NCBI RefSeq assembly: GCF_025999095.1
Contig: NZ_AP024678.1
Location: forward strand, 1,891,527 to 1,955,526
Direction of reading: 5' to 3'
From: Thermosynechococcus sp.
GTDB taxonomy: Bacteria; Cyanobacteriota; Cyanobacteriia; Thermosynechococcales; Thermosynechococcaceae
Length of the DNA: 64,000 bases
This document shows, piece by piece, positions 17,411 to 26,506 of this stretch. Position numbers and translations under genes: made by a program. The first letter of the stretch is position 1. Each line of letters opens with the position of its first letter. The notes under the pieces were generated by a model. The model was not told where the DNA came from. It saw only the letters and a program-made list of their open reading frames with translations, and ran no database searches.

Positions 17411-20400
17411 GGGGCGCTGTTGCCCTCAATTAACCCTTCGGCCTCGAGGGCGAGCGATCGCAGGCGGTCTAACATCTGCGGATCAGGTGCCTCCCAAATT
17501 TGGCGTTGGGCAGCTTCCAGGAGTCGCTCAGCCATGTCCCGCAGTGCCCAAGGATTATGGTGTGCCACAAAGGCTTGCATTTCGCTATCCAGCAAATAGG
17601 TCTGGGCAATGCCTGTAAACACATAATCGGGTACACAGCGAGCCGTCGCGGCATAGCCAAAGAGATAATCTACCGTGGCCGCCATTTCGAAGGCGCCTTT
17701 GTAGCCATGGCGCTTGATGCCTGCTAGCCATTTGGGATTAATGACACGGGAGCGATAGACCCGCAGCAGTTCCTCTTGCAGCGTGCGAATTTTTGGCTGC
17801 TCTGGCCGTGAGTGATCGCCAAAGTAAACCGTGGGCTGCTGCCCGGATCGCGATCGCACCGCAACGGTCAAGCCCCCTTGAAACTGGTAATAATCATCGG
17901 AATCCAACAGATCGTGCTCGCGGTTATCTTGGTTTTGCAGCACCACTTGCAGTTGACTGAGTCGCTGCTCTAGGGCTTCCGCGGCATTGTGGCTGTGGGC
18001 TTCCCCAGTGTAGGCATAGCTACTCCAGTGGATGTAGGCGCGGGCAAGATCCTCATCCCCCTGCCAGTTTTGGGCTTCGATGAGTCCCTGGAGTCCGGCA
18101 CCATAGGCACCAGGTTTGGAACCAAAGATGCGAAAGCGTGCCCGTTCCCGAGCTTGATCCAAGGAGAGTCCCTGCCGTTGCCAATAGGCCGTTTCTTTGG
18201 CCACTTGGGCCGCTAGGGGATTTTGATCGGGGGGTTCTGGCAATTGGCTCACCCGCCGCACCGCCTCATCAAAAAGGGCAATCAAGTTGGGAAAAGCATC
18301 GCGGAAAAAGCCAGAAATGCGCAGCATAACATCCACACGCGGTCGTCCCAACAGCGACAGGGGAATCACCTCCAAATCCACCACCCGCCGTGAGGCCCCT
18401 TCCCAGACCGGTCGCACTCCCAAGAGGGCAAGGGCTTGGGCAATATCGTCGCCCCCGGTGCGCATTGTTGCTGTGCCCCACACCGAGAGGCCAAGGGTAC
18501 GGGGAAACTCCCCCTGCTCTTGACAATAGCGTTCGATCAGTGCTGCTGCCGAGCGTTCCGCCAACGCCCAGGCAGCCTCTGTCGGTACTGCCCGCAGATC
18601 TACCGCATAGAAATTCCGTCCGGTGGGTAAGACATCGGGGCGACCGCGAGTGGGGGCACCGGCCGCTCCACTGGGAACATAGCCACCATTTAAACCATGG
18701 AGAAAGTGGTCAATTTCCTGGCGAGTCTGCTGGAGTGCCGGGTAGAGCACTGTGCGTATCCACTGCAATACCTGCCGGGTTGCAGCACCACAGGGGAGAT
18801 CGGCACCACCCCGCAATAAGCCCTCCACCAGTGTTGCGGCGGTTACCTCAAGGGCATTTTGCCACTCGCCCACGGAACGATACCCCGGCACAGGACTGGG
18901 ATCGGTGGGATTAGCAGTCAGGGGGTCTAGATCAACCCCTTGATCTTTGGCTAGGGCACGGGTGAGACCCCTGTGCTGGCCACTGGGACTGCGGGCAATG
19001 GCAATCACCAAATCCCGCAACTGCTGTCCTTGGGGGCATTGGCCAAGAATATGCAGGCCATCGCGGATTTGGGCATCCCGCAGCTCACAGAGGTAGCCAT
19101 CGGTGCGTGCCAGCCATTCTAACCATGTTTCCTGCGGTCGGGGGGGTGGAATCTCCTGATCTAGATCCAGTTCTTTAACTAGGGTTTCAATTTGCTGCCG
19201 TAGAACGCCTAAGCGGGGGCGATCGAACTGCTCAGCGGCGTAGTATTCCTCAATGTAGTGACTGAGGGTTTCTAGACCACCGTATAACTCGGCACGGGTC
19301 AAGGGTGGCGTGAGGTGATCCAAAATCACCGCTTGGGCGCGGCGTTTGGCCTGGGCGCCTTCACCAGGGTCGTTGACGATAAAGGGGTAAAAGTGGGGCA
19401 CAGGGCCAAGGGCAATTTCGGGAAAACAGGCCTCACTGAGGGCAGTCCCTTTGCCCGGGAGCCATTCGAGATTGCCGTGCTTGCCGACATGGACAATGGC
19501 ATCCGCCCCAAAGACATGGCGCAACCAAAAGTAAAAGGCGAGATATTCTGGGGTAGGTTCCAAATCGGGGGCATGGTAATTCAAACTGGGGTCGCGATCG
19601 TAGCCCCGACTGGGTTGGACGCCGACAAAAATGTTTCCCCAACAGTCACCCGCAATGGGGAGATCGGTGGTGGGTGCCGGCCAGCGTTGGTTAATGGCCG
19701 CCTGTACTGCCCTTGGTAGGTTCCGAAAATAGTGCTGGTAGGTGTCAAGGGAGAGGGTATAGCGGGGCAGCCGCCAGTGATTGCCTTCAGGGTCGTTGGT
19801 GCGGTAGCGGCTGAGGTGTTGGATTAGGGCATCGCCATCCTTGGGCAGAGGGTCAGTACCCAGATCATAGCCAGCGGCCTGAAGTGCTTTGAGCAGTTCC
19901 ACGGTACTGTTGGGGGTGTCAAGGCCGACGCCATTGGCAAGACGACTATCACGGCAGGGGTAGTTGGCTAAAATCAGGGCAATGCGGCGCTCATGGGGGG
20001 CTTTGCGGCGGAGCTCGAGCCAGTTGGCCGCCAAATCACTGACCCAGTCTAGGCGATCGCCCACTGGGGCATAGGTGGCCACGGTGGTTTCCACCTCTGG
20101 TTGAATTTGTGAGACCGCCTTAAAGGAGACGGCACGGGTAATGATGCGGCCATCCACTTCCGGCAAAACCACGTGCATTGCCAGGTCACGGGGCGTCAGT
20201 CCTTGGGGATGTTGTTGCCAAGTCTCGTAGGTGCTACTGCTGAGAATGACCTGTAACACCGGCACATCCAATTGCTGCCACAGATTGACCTCGTTGGGTC
20301 GGGCGATCGCAAACCCCGTCGTATTGAGAATCAGCTCTACCTTGCCCTGCCATGCCGCCCGCAGTTCCCCTTGAATTTCCGCATCTTGAAGGGAGGAGAC

Positions 20401-21090
20401 AAACACGGCAACAGGCGCCAATTGCCGCTGCATCAAGGCCTGAGCAAGGGCCTCAATCACAGCGGTGTTGCCCGCCAAGTAATGGGCACGGTAAAAGAGA
20501 ATCCCCACCTGCGGCCAGTCCTTGGCGATCTGCCCTGAAATCGGATAGGTGCCCCAGCGGGGAATCCTTTGGGGGGGGCGGGGAGGAGCACCCCAACCGC
20601 AGCCGTAGTGACCAATAAACTCTAGGGCACAGTGAATATTTTCCTGTCCTCCCTCGCGAAAGTATTGCCAGAGGCGATCAACTTGCGCCAGTGGCCAACT
20701 GGAAAGGCTCATCAGTTCTAGATCAGGGCGATCGTCCCCCGGCAGCAAAATCAACTGCCCCCCCCGATCGCTGACCATTTGCTGTGCCACCTCAAGGCCA
20801 TAGCTCCAATAGCCCCGTCCACCCAAGAGGCGAATCACCACCACATCGGCCTTGGCCAGAACGCGATCGCCATAGTCATCAATGACTGCCGGCGCCTGTA
20901 AATGCAGCAAGTTTGCCAATCGCAGATCTGGAAAGTCCTCTGGCAGTTGATGGTAGGCTTGGGCCAGCAGGGCAATATCCGTATCCGCGCCCGTTAAAAT
21001 AACAATGGGAGCACTACTTTGCTGTAGAAATGCAACATTGCTGTTATCTGTAGCAACGGTTAGATCATTCAATGTAAGAGTTCGATGCAT
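17407..21090 (-). CDS. cobN: Cobaltochelatase subunit CobN
   Basis: Large subunit of the ATP-dependent chelatase that inserts cobalt into hydrogenobyrinate diamide for B12, related to the ChlH subunit of magnesium chelatase. At 1227 residues from ATG 21090 it fits CobN. The N-terminus MHRTLTLNDL is CobN-like rather than ChlH-like, and GKHGNLEWLPGKGTALS and HFYPFIVNDPGEGAQAKRRA are CobN motifs. The reading frame is open for 46 more codons upstream, but that part is not conserved in character and is rejected. ChlH is the main alternative and is less likely. The gene is divergent from cikA, with about 170 bases between; I see no cobalamin riboswitch there. Confidence 0.88.
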   Translation of the reverse strand: MHRTLTLNDLTVATDNSNVAFLQQSSAPIVILTGADTDIALLAQAYHQLPEDFPDLRLANLLHLQAPAVIDDYGDRVLAKADVVVIRLLGGRGYWSYGLEVAQQMVSDRGGQLILLPGDDRPDLELMSLSSWPLAQVDRLWQYFREGGQENIHCALEFIGHYGCGWGAPPRPPQRIPRWGTYPISGQIAKDWPQVGILFYRAHYLAGNTAVIEALAQALMQRQLAPVAVFVSSLQDAEIQGELRAAWQGKVELILNTTGFAIARPNEVNLWQQLDVPVLQVILSSSTYETWQQHPQGLTPRDLAMHVVLPEVDGRIITRAVSFKAVSQIQPEVETTVATYAPVGDRLDWVSDLAANWLELRRKAPHERRIALILANYPCRDSRLANGVGLDTPNSTVELLKALQAAGYDLGTDPLPKDGDALIQHLSRYRTNDPEGNHWRLPRYTLSLDTYQHYFRNLPRAVQAAINQRWPAPTTDLPIAGDCWGNIFVGVQPSRGYDRDPSLNYHAPDLEPTPEYLAFYFWLRHVFGADAIVHVGKHGNLEWLPGKGTALSEACFPEIALGPVPHFYPFIVNDPGEGAQAKRRAQAVILDHLTPPLTRAELYGGLETLSHYIEEYYAAEQFDRPRLGVLRQQIETLVKELDLDQEIPPPRPQETWLEWLARTDGYLCELRDAQIRDGLHILGQCPQGQQLRDLVIAIARSPSGQHRGLTRALAKDQGVDLDPLTANPTDPSPVPGYRSVGEWQNALEVTAATLVEGLLRGGADLPCGAATRQVLQWIRTVLYPALQQTRQEIDHFLHGLNGGYVPSGAAGAPTRGRPDVLPTGRNFYAVDLRAVPTEAAWALAERSAAALIERYCQEQGEFPRTLGLSVWGTATMRTGGDDIAQALALLGVRPVWEGASRRVVDLEVIPLSLLGRPRVDVMLRISGFFRDAFPNLIALFDEAVRRVSQLPEPPDQNPLAAQVAKETAYWQRQGLSLDQARERARFRIFGSKPGAYGAGLQGLIEAQNWQGDEDLARAYIHWSSYAYTGEAHSHNAAEALEQRLSQLQVVLQNQDNREHDLLDSDDYYQFQGGLTVAVRSRSGQQPTVYFGDHSRPEQPKIRTLQEELLRVYRSRVINPKWLAGIKRHGYKGAFEMAATVDYLFGYAATARCVPDYVFTGIAQTYLLDSEMQAFVAHHNPWALRDMAERLLEAAQRQIWEAPDPQMLDRLRSLALEAEGLIEGNSAP

Positions 21091-21260
21091 ACGTTGACAA
21101 CAATCATTAAAAAAACTGGTGGGCTTTCCCCCTTTTGTCCCTTGCGTCGCTACAACAGAAATTAATGGAAAAAGCCGATAGCGATCGCACCCCCCTGGCG
21201 ATGCCAGCTTCTGCGCTGAACCGATCAAGGATTGAGATCAAGAATTGAATTTAAGAAACT

Positions 21261-23453
21261 ATGCGCCTGCCCGTCTTTGATCGAATTTTACCAGCATTTT
21301 TCTATGAGCGAATTGCCACAGTCTTGCTTGCGGAAGCGAGCCAGCGCGGGGCCACTGTCCTCACCCATGAAGAGCTAATTGCCTCTGCCGCTGCCCCCTT
21401 TCTTGTCGTCGTGGCTGAGACCTTTGCACTGCTACTGCAGGCAGAGCCCACGCCCCAAAGGAGTACCTATCGGGTAGCAATTCTCACTGACCCCAGGGCG
21501 ATCGCCCGCTTTTTGCGCAAAATCCGTAGCCAAGCCCCTCTGAACCGCCGTCCCCTGATCCGCACTGTCTTGCAGCAACTGACCCCCTTAAATGCCAAGG
21601 AACAGATGTTGCCCGCTGATCTGGCGATCGCCCTCATGGCCGTCCTCGGCGAAGAAATCACTGCCCAGTGCCAAAGTTGCCAACCCCTAGTGACGGCTGC
21701 CCTCAATGAACGGCAAGTCCAAGAACAACTGCTGCATCAGGTAACAACCCAAATTTGCCAGAGTCTTGAGCTACCTGAACTCCTGAAAACAGCCGTGGAT
21801 CGCATTCGCGAGTTTCTGGATGTGGATCGGCTGCTGGTGGGGCAATTTGCTCAGACCCCAGGGGAGCTGCACGGCCAAATCACCTACGAATCCTGCCGCA
21901 ATAGCGAAATTCCCTCGGTTTTGGGAATATGGGATGAATGTTGGCAGTGGTCAGCATTACCGAGCAGTAGCTACCAGCGCCTGAGTCAGGGTGAGGCGAT
22001 TGTGGTGAGTGACATTCAACAGTTCTATGCTGAGGTGCCCTGCCTCCAGTCCTTTGCCGCTCACTGGCAGATCAAATCATGGCTAATTGTGCCGATTATT
22101 GTTCAAGATAGGCTCTGGGGCGTGCTCATTGCCCACCAGTGCGATCGCCCCCGCCAGTGGCAACCCCAGGAGGTTGAATTCCTGACGCACCTCAGTCAAC
22201 ACGTAAGCATTGCCATTTACCAAGCGCAACTCTACAGCGAACTACAACAGCAAAAGGCCACCCTCGAACAGCGCGTGAATGAACGCACCCAAGCGCTGCG
22301 GGAAGCCCTAAGTGCTATGGAAGCCGCCCACCGGATTAAAAACGACTTTTTGGCGACCATGAGTCATGAACTGCGCACGCCCCTCACCTGTGTCATTGGG
22401 GTTTCTGCCACCCTACTGCGCTGGCCGCTTGGCCCATTGACAGCAAAACAGCGGGAATATCTGGAAATTATCCATGAGAGTGGTACCCACCTGCTGGAGT
22501 TAATCAACAGCATTCTCGATCTCTCGGAGGCAGAATTGGGGCGATCGCACCTCCATCGCAGCGCCTTTTCGATTCAGCAACTGTGTACGGACTGCATTGA
22601 AGTCGCCAAACCCCAAGCCCACCGCCATCAGGTGAACCTGCGCCATCAACTGATGATTCCCCCTAGTCGCGATCGCTTTTGGGGAGACTATCGCCGCATC
22701 CAGCAAATTCTCATCAACCTGCTTAGCAATGCTATCAAGTTCACGCCGGCCATGGGGGAAGTGATTCTACGGGCATGGTGGAAAGAGGATGAACTCATTT
22801 TTCAAGTGCAGGATAATGGCATTGGCATCCCTGCGCACCTACAACCCTTGCTGTTTCAAAAATTTCAACAATTGGATAGCTCCTTTGGCCGCGCCTATAC
22901 CGGCGTAGGTTTGGGGTTAGCCCTCACCAAGCAGTGGGTAGATCTGCACCATGGCTGGATTGATGTGGAGTCCACCGAAGGCAAAGGCAGTACCTTCACG
23001 GTGGGGCTGCCGGCAATTCCTGCAGACCCGCCACTAGACCCCCCTAAACTCAAGCTGGATGTCCCGCCTCTGGCAACAACCGATGTGCTAGTCGAACCTG
23101 AAGGGAGAATTGTTCTTGTGAGTGAGGACGAAGCCACGGCCACACTCATTTGCTCGATTTTGACTACCGCAGGCTATCAAGTGATTTGGCTGGTGGATGG
23201 TGAAGTGGAACGCTTGCTGGCACTGACCCCGATTGCAGTTATTTTGGCAGAACCCTTTAGCTATGGCGATGTGCAGGAGTTAGTGGATCAGTTGCGGCAA
23301 CGCTGCACCCCTGAGCAACTCAAGATTTTCATTTTGGGGTCAAAGGGCACTTGCCAAGGGGTTGATCGCTACATTCCCTTGCCCATCAATCCAGAAAGTT
23401 TCCTACAACAGGTGACAATGGGGCTAACTTCCCTTGCCATTTCTGGCCAGTAG
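21261..23453 (+). CDS. cikA: Circadian input histidine kinase CikA
   Basis: Resets the KaiABC clock and acts with SasA on RpaA; it binds the fold-switched form of KaiB through its C-terminal pseudo-receiver. Over 730 residues: N-terminal domain about 1-150, GAF about 160-320, coiled linker, HisKA with H369 in MSHELRTP, HATPase with N490 (NLLSNAIKF), DNGIGIP (518-524) and GVGLGL, then a pseudo-receiver about 615-730. The pseudo-receiver lacks the phosphoacceptor Asp: the strand ends AVILAEPFS. This order and length match Thermosynechococcus CikA. The GAF has cysteines at C227 (DECW) and C261, the positions used by cyanobacteriochromes. The 3' end overlaps coaE by 30 bases on the opposite strand. 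Confidence 0.9.
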   Translation: MRLPVFDRILPAFFYERIATVLLAEASQRGATVLTHEELIASAAAPFLVVVAETFALLLQAEPTPQRSTYRVAILTDPRAIARFLRKIRSQAPLNRRPLIRTVLQQLTPLNAKEQMLPADLAIALMAVLGEEITAQCQSCQPLVTAALNERQVQEQLLHQVTTQICQSLELPELLKTAVDRIREFLDVDRLLVGQFAQTPGELHGQITYESCRNSEIPSVLGIWDECWQWSALPSSSYQRLSQGEAIVVSDIQQFYAEVPCLQSFAAHWQIKSWLIVPIIVQDRLWGVLIAHQCDRPRQWQPQEVEFLTHLSQHVSIAIYQAQLYSELQQQKATLEQRVNERTQALREALSAMEAAHRIKNDFLATMSHELRTPLTCVIGVSATLLRWPLGPLTAKQREYLEIIHESGTHLLELINSILDLSEAELGRSHLHRSAFSIQQLCTDCIEVAKPQAHRHQVNLRHQLMIPPSRDRFWGDYRRIQQILINLLSNAIKFTPAMGEVILRAWWKEDELIFQVQDNGIGIPAHLQPLLFQKFQQLDSSFGRAYTGVGLGLALTKQWVDLHHGWIDVESTEGKGSTFTVGLPAIPADPPLDPPKLKLDVPPLATTDVLVEPEGRIVLVSEDEATATLICSILTTAGYQVIWLVDGEVERLLALTPIAVILAEPFSYGDVQELVDQLRQRCTPEQLKIFILGSKGTCQGVDRYIPLPINPESFLQQVTMGLTSLAISGQ

Positions 23454-24035
23454 GGAAAAGGCCTGATCCACCTGACGGTAAAGTTCCTCCAGAGAACCTG
23501 TATTCCAGAGCACTGTATCTGCGCGCCGGATTTTTTCCTCTAGGGGCAGTTGACTGGCGAGGCGTTGGGCAGCTGCCTGCCCAGAGAGGCGATCGCGCCG
23601 CTGCAGACGGGCTAACTGTTGCTCAGGGGTAGCGGCCACTACCCAAATGTGATCCACTAACCCTTCAAGATGCACCTCAAACAGTAGGGGAATGACCAAG
23701 GCCATCAGGGGTTGATCACAGGTATCAATCGCTTGCGCCATCTCGGCAATCACCCAAGGGTGAATTTGCGCCTCTAGCCATTGGCGCTCCTGCGGCTGAG
23801 CAAAGACAATTTCCCCTAAACGGGCGCGATCCAAAGAGCCGTCGCTGCGGCAAATACTGGGACCATAGCGATTAACAATTGCCTGATAAATGGGGGTCCC
23901 GATCGCAACCGCTTGCCGCGCTAACTGGTCGGCATCGACAACCGGAAGGCCGTACTGCTGCTGCAAATAGGTTGCCACCGCAGACTTACCGCAGGCAATC
24001 CCCCCGGTGATACCGAGACGAAAGGGACTAGACAC
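23424..24035 (-). CDS. coaE: Dephospho-CoA kinase
   Basis: Last step of coenzyme A synthesis: ATP-dependent phosphorylation of the ribose 3'-OH of dephospho-CoA. The 203-residue protein has the P-loop GITGGIACGKSA (8-19), DADQLAR, and the lid segment RLQRRDRLSGQAA. It begins with GTG and overlaps the stop of the upstream exported-protein gene by 8 bases, so the two are likely one transcript. Its 3' end overlaps cikA tail to tail by 30 bases. Confidence 0.95.
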   Translation of the reverse strand: MSSPFRLGITGGIACGKSAVATYLQQQYGLPVVDADQLARQAVAIGTPIYQAIVNRYGPSICRSDGSLDRARLGEIVFAQPQERQWLEAQIHPWVIAEMAQAIDTCDQPLMALVIPLLFEVHLEGLVDHIWVVAATPEQQLARLQRRDRLSGQAAAQRLASQLPLEEKIRRADTVLWNTGSLEELYRQVDQAFSLLARNGKGS

Positions 24036-24591
24036 CCCCCTGAAGTATTACCGGCGGCTGGATTAACCGTACCTGGGCGCCACTATCTGCCGGCACGGTA
24101 GGCAGCATTTGCTGAAATGTCACCGTCTGCCCCGGAGCGATTGTGGCGGGTTCAGGGGTAGCGGCACCAGTTTGGAGAATTTCACCATTGGCAGCCACAA
24201 TTTCATAGTTAATGGATTGGATGGTCACGGGTTGGCGGTTATTGTTTGTGACTGTGCCTTTCACCACTGAAGAGCCCGGTAACCTAATGACCGGCTCCAA
24301 CTGGGGTTGACTGACGCGAATATTGCGTAGGAGCTGTTGTTCTAGAACTTTGGGATCAACTTCCTGGGAAGCCCCTGGTGTTGTGGGTGCAGAAGCGGCG
24401 GCGGCTGCTCCAGAAAGGTTGAGCAAGTGGTTCCAGTAGCGCTGGTTACGCCCCCACTCAGAAGGGGAGTTGCCAATAATCACAATGTCACCCGCAACCC
24501 GTTGTGCCAAGGCCGGCAGCGGCGCGATCGCTCCAAGGAGCACAATACCGGTTAACCAAAGGGGGAATGGCAATGGATGTCTTTTTAGCAT
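24028..24591 (-). CDS. Exported protein with a C-terminal FxLYD-like beta domain
   Basis: The 187-residue protein has a signal peptide (LWLTGIVLLGAIAPLPALA, cut near residue 29), an Ala/Thr/Pro-rich middle (about 62-77) and a C-terminal part (about 105-185) of alternating beta-strand character: SSVVKGTVTNNNRQPV and NGEILQTGAATPEPATIAPGQT. That pattern resembles FxLYD-type domains of cell-surface proteins. I cannot name a function. It is directly upstream of coaE, overlapping it by 8 bases. Confidence 0.65.
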   Translation of the reverse strand: MLKRHPLPFPLWLTGIVLLGAIAPLPALAQRVAGDIVIIGNSPSEWGRNQRYWNHLLNLSGAAAAASAPTTPGASQEVDPKVLEQQLLRNIRVSQPQLEPVIRLPGSSVVKGTVTNNNRQPVTIQSINYEIVAANGEILQTGAATPEPATIAPGQTVTFQQMLPTVPADSGAQVRLIQPPVILQGGV

Positions 24592-24689
24592 GGCGCACGC
24601 TCCTATAATGCAGCCTACCTTCTATCCTAGGGCAACTTGATGTGGGGGTTGCCCTCAGCCAGCCGCCCTCAATATCGCCACAGGGAGAT

Positions 24690-25610
24690 CTATCGCAACA
24701 ACGGCATATTGGCAATTTGGGGCTCAATACCCGCGCTCTTGAGCAGATCCTGCCACTGCTGTTTGATCGTGGGGTCATTAGGACGCCGTTGCTGCAACTC
24801 CACAAGGGTGGCCAAGGTATCGTTCCAGAGTTGACTGGTGGCCAAAAGGGGCAGGCGATCCGCCGGTGCCATGGTGGCAATCACTCGAGCAAGGTTCCTG
24901 TCTAGCTCAGCCCGCTCAATCCAGCCCGTCACAAAGGGATTGGCATCCGGTTCATTGGGCTTACAGGTGAGGGAGAAGATCCACTGGTATTTTTGCCCTG
25001 GTTGAAGCTTCACCTTACTGGCATCAACAGTTACGGGCAAAATTCCAGCTTTGCCATGCAGGGGGATTTGTTGGGTGAGTAGCAGCTCGCCAGCTTCTGA
25101 AAGGAGCATCAGTTCCGCAGATTTGGCCGTGCTTTGGGGGACAAAGAAAAAGAGACTGGGATTGTCTACAGCCGTCATACCCAAGTTGTTATCGGGAACA
25201 ATCGCAACAATCCTTGTCAGAGAGCCTGGGGTACATTCACCAAAGCGGGTCGCACCGGCAATGCGTTGCCCCGGCATGCCGCGATTTGTGGGCACAAATG
25301 TGAGGCGATTCCTTTGGGTGGCGTAGCGATCGCGAGCAATATAGGCCTCCACATTACTAATGGCCATGAGGGCATAGAGGTTACCGGGACGCAAACTGAG
25401 GGCACGGCGGAAACTCACCAAGGCTGACTGATAGTCGCGCTTGGCGGTGAGTTGATAGCCGCGCTGCATGTAGCGATCAAACTCACTGGCTGGGTTAGAG
25501 GAATTTTGGGCAACAGCAGGTAACGATGGCAAAATGACTGGCAGGTCACCCATCCCCATTGCCAAGGTACCGAGGAGTAGCCACGCAAGGCCAAAACGGT
25601 GGGCAGACAT
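24690..25610 (-). CDS. Exported TPR / DUF928-like protein
   Basis: The 306-residue protein begins with a signal-type hydrophobic segment (about residues 8-33), then has one clear tetratricopeptide unit (about 42-80, YQLTAKRDYQSALVSFRRAL), then a cyanobacterial DUF928-like domain. The latter is recognised by PGQRIAGATRFGECT, TRIVAIVPDNNLGMTAVDNPSLFFFVP and KYQWIFSLTCKPN. DUF928 proteins are often linked to TPR and CHAT proteins; their function is unknown. It is divergent from queE; the start codons are about 85 bases apart. Confidence 0.75.
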   Translation of the reverse strand: MSAHRFGLAWLLLGTLAMGMGDLPVILPSLPAVAQNSSNPASEFDRYMQRGYQLTAKRDYQSALVSFRRALSLRPGNLYALMAISNVEAYIARDRYATQRNRLTFVPTNRGMPGQRIAGATRFGECTPGSLTRIVAIVPDNNLGMTAVDNPSLFFFVPQSTAKSAELMLLSEAGELLLTQQIPLHGKAGILPVTVDASKVKLQPGQKYQWIFSLTCKPNEPDANPFVTGWIERAELDRNLARVIATMAPADRLPLLATSQLWNDTLATLVELQQRRPNDPTIKQQWQDLLKSAGIEPQIANMPLLR

Positions 25611-25694
25611 AGCATTTACCTACTGAACACGCTAACTATCTTTAAGGTACTATCGGGAAGAGGGCGCCGTTGTGATCAAGCTTGCCTACCCCCT

Positions 25695-26504
25695 GTGATT
25701 TCTGTAAAAGAGCAGCAAATTAAGGATCATTCCTCCCTTGAGCAGATTGCGCTTCCCTTGGTGGAGATCTTTTCAGCCATTCAAGGGGAGGGCGCCAATG
25801 TGGGGTGTCGGCAGATATTTATTCGCTTGGCAGGCTGTGATCTACGCTGCACCTATTGTGACAGTGCTCATACATGGTTTGTTCCCTCCCATGCCCTGAT
25901 TGAAAAGCAGGCGGGCGATCGCGCCTTTGAAACCCTATCCAACCCAGTCACGGCCGCCCAGATTCTCGAAGCCGTACAGCAGCTCAATACTCCGCCAATC
26001 CATGACAGTATTAGCCTCACCGGCGGCGAACCCCTGCTCCATGCTGCAGCGCTGGCACCATTTTTGCCCCTCCTCAAGACCCATAGCTCCCTGCCCCTCT
26101 ACCTGGAAACGGGCGGGCATCATCCAGAGGCGCTTCAACTCATTCTTCCCTATCTCGATAGCGTGGGTATGGACATCAAGCTCCCCAGCGTTAGTGGTGA
26201 GTGCCATTGGTCAGCCCATGAAGCCTTTTTGCGCCTGTGCGATCGCGCCCCTGTCGAGGTTTTTTGCAAAGTGATTATTTCCCAAACCACTGATCCTGCC
26301 GATCTTGATCGGCTCAGTACCCTTGTGGCCAGCGTAAACCCCCATATCCCCGTCTTTCTCCAACCGGTGACGCCCGTAGGTACCGGTCGCTGTACCCCCC
26401 CGCCCACCCCTGACCAAGTCCTCAAGTGGCAGGGGCAACTCAAGGCACGGCTGACCTACGTGCGCGTCATTCCCCAAACCCATAAATTTCTCGGCCAGCG
26501 CTAG
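25695..26504 (+). CDS. queE: 7-carboxy-7-deazaguanine synthase (radical SAM)
   Basis: Radical SAM enzyme that contracts 6-carboxytetrahydropterin to 7-carboxy-7-deazaguanine in the queuosine/preQ0 pathway. It shows EIFSAIQGEG, the CX3CX2C cluster CDLRCTYC, SLTGGEPLL, LETGG and VGMDIKLPS. The frame is open back to 25599, but the first 32 codons are uncharged-poor and not family-like and would overlap the divergent gene. GTG 25695 gives 269 residues, normal for cyanobacterial QueE, though no strong ribosome-binding site is present and a start further in is possible. Confidence 0.9.
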   Translation: MISVKEQQIKDHSSLEQIALPLVEIFSAIQGEGANVGCRQIFIRLAGCDLRCTYCDSAHTWFVPSHALIEKQAGDRAFETLSNPVTAAQILEAVQQLNTPPIHDSISLTGGEPLLHAAALAPFLPLLKTHSSLPLYLETGGHHPEALQLILPYLDSVGMDIKLPSVSGECHWSAHEAFLRLCDRAPVEVFCKVIISQTTDPADLDRLSTLVASVNPHIPVFLQPVTPVGTGRCTPPPTPDQVLKWQGQLKARLTYVRVIPQTHKFLGQR

Positions 26505-26506
26505 GC

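Noticed and set aside
21091-21228. 46-codon upstream extension of cobN
   Set aside because: Its residues do not resemble CobN, and ATG 21090 gives the expected MHR start.
21091-21260. Possible cobalamin riboswitch before cobN
   Set aside because: I looked for the B12 box and the GCCACTG-type core and did not find them; the region is too short and unstructured by eye.
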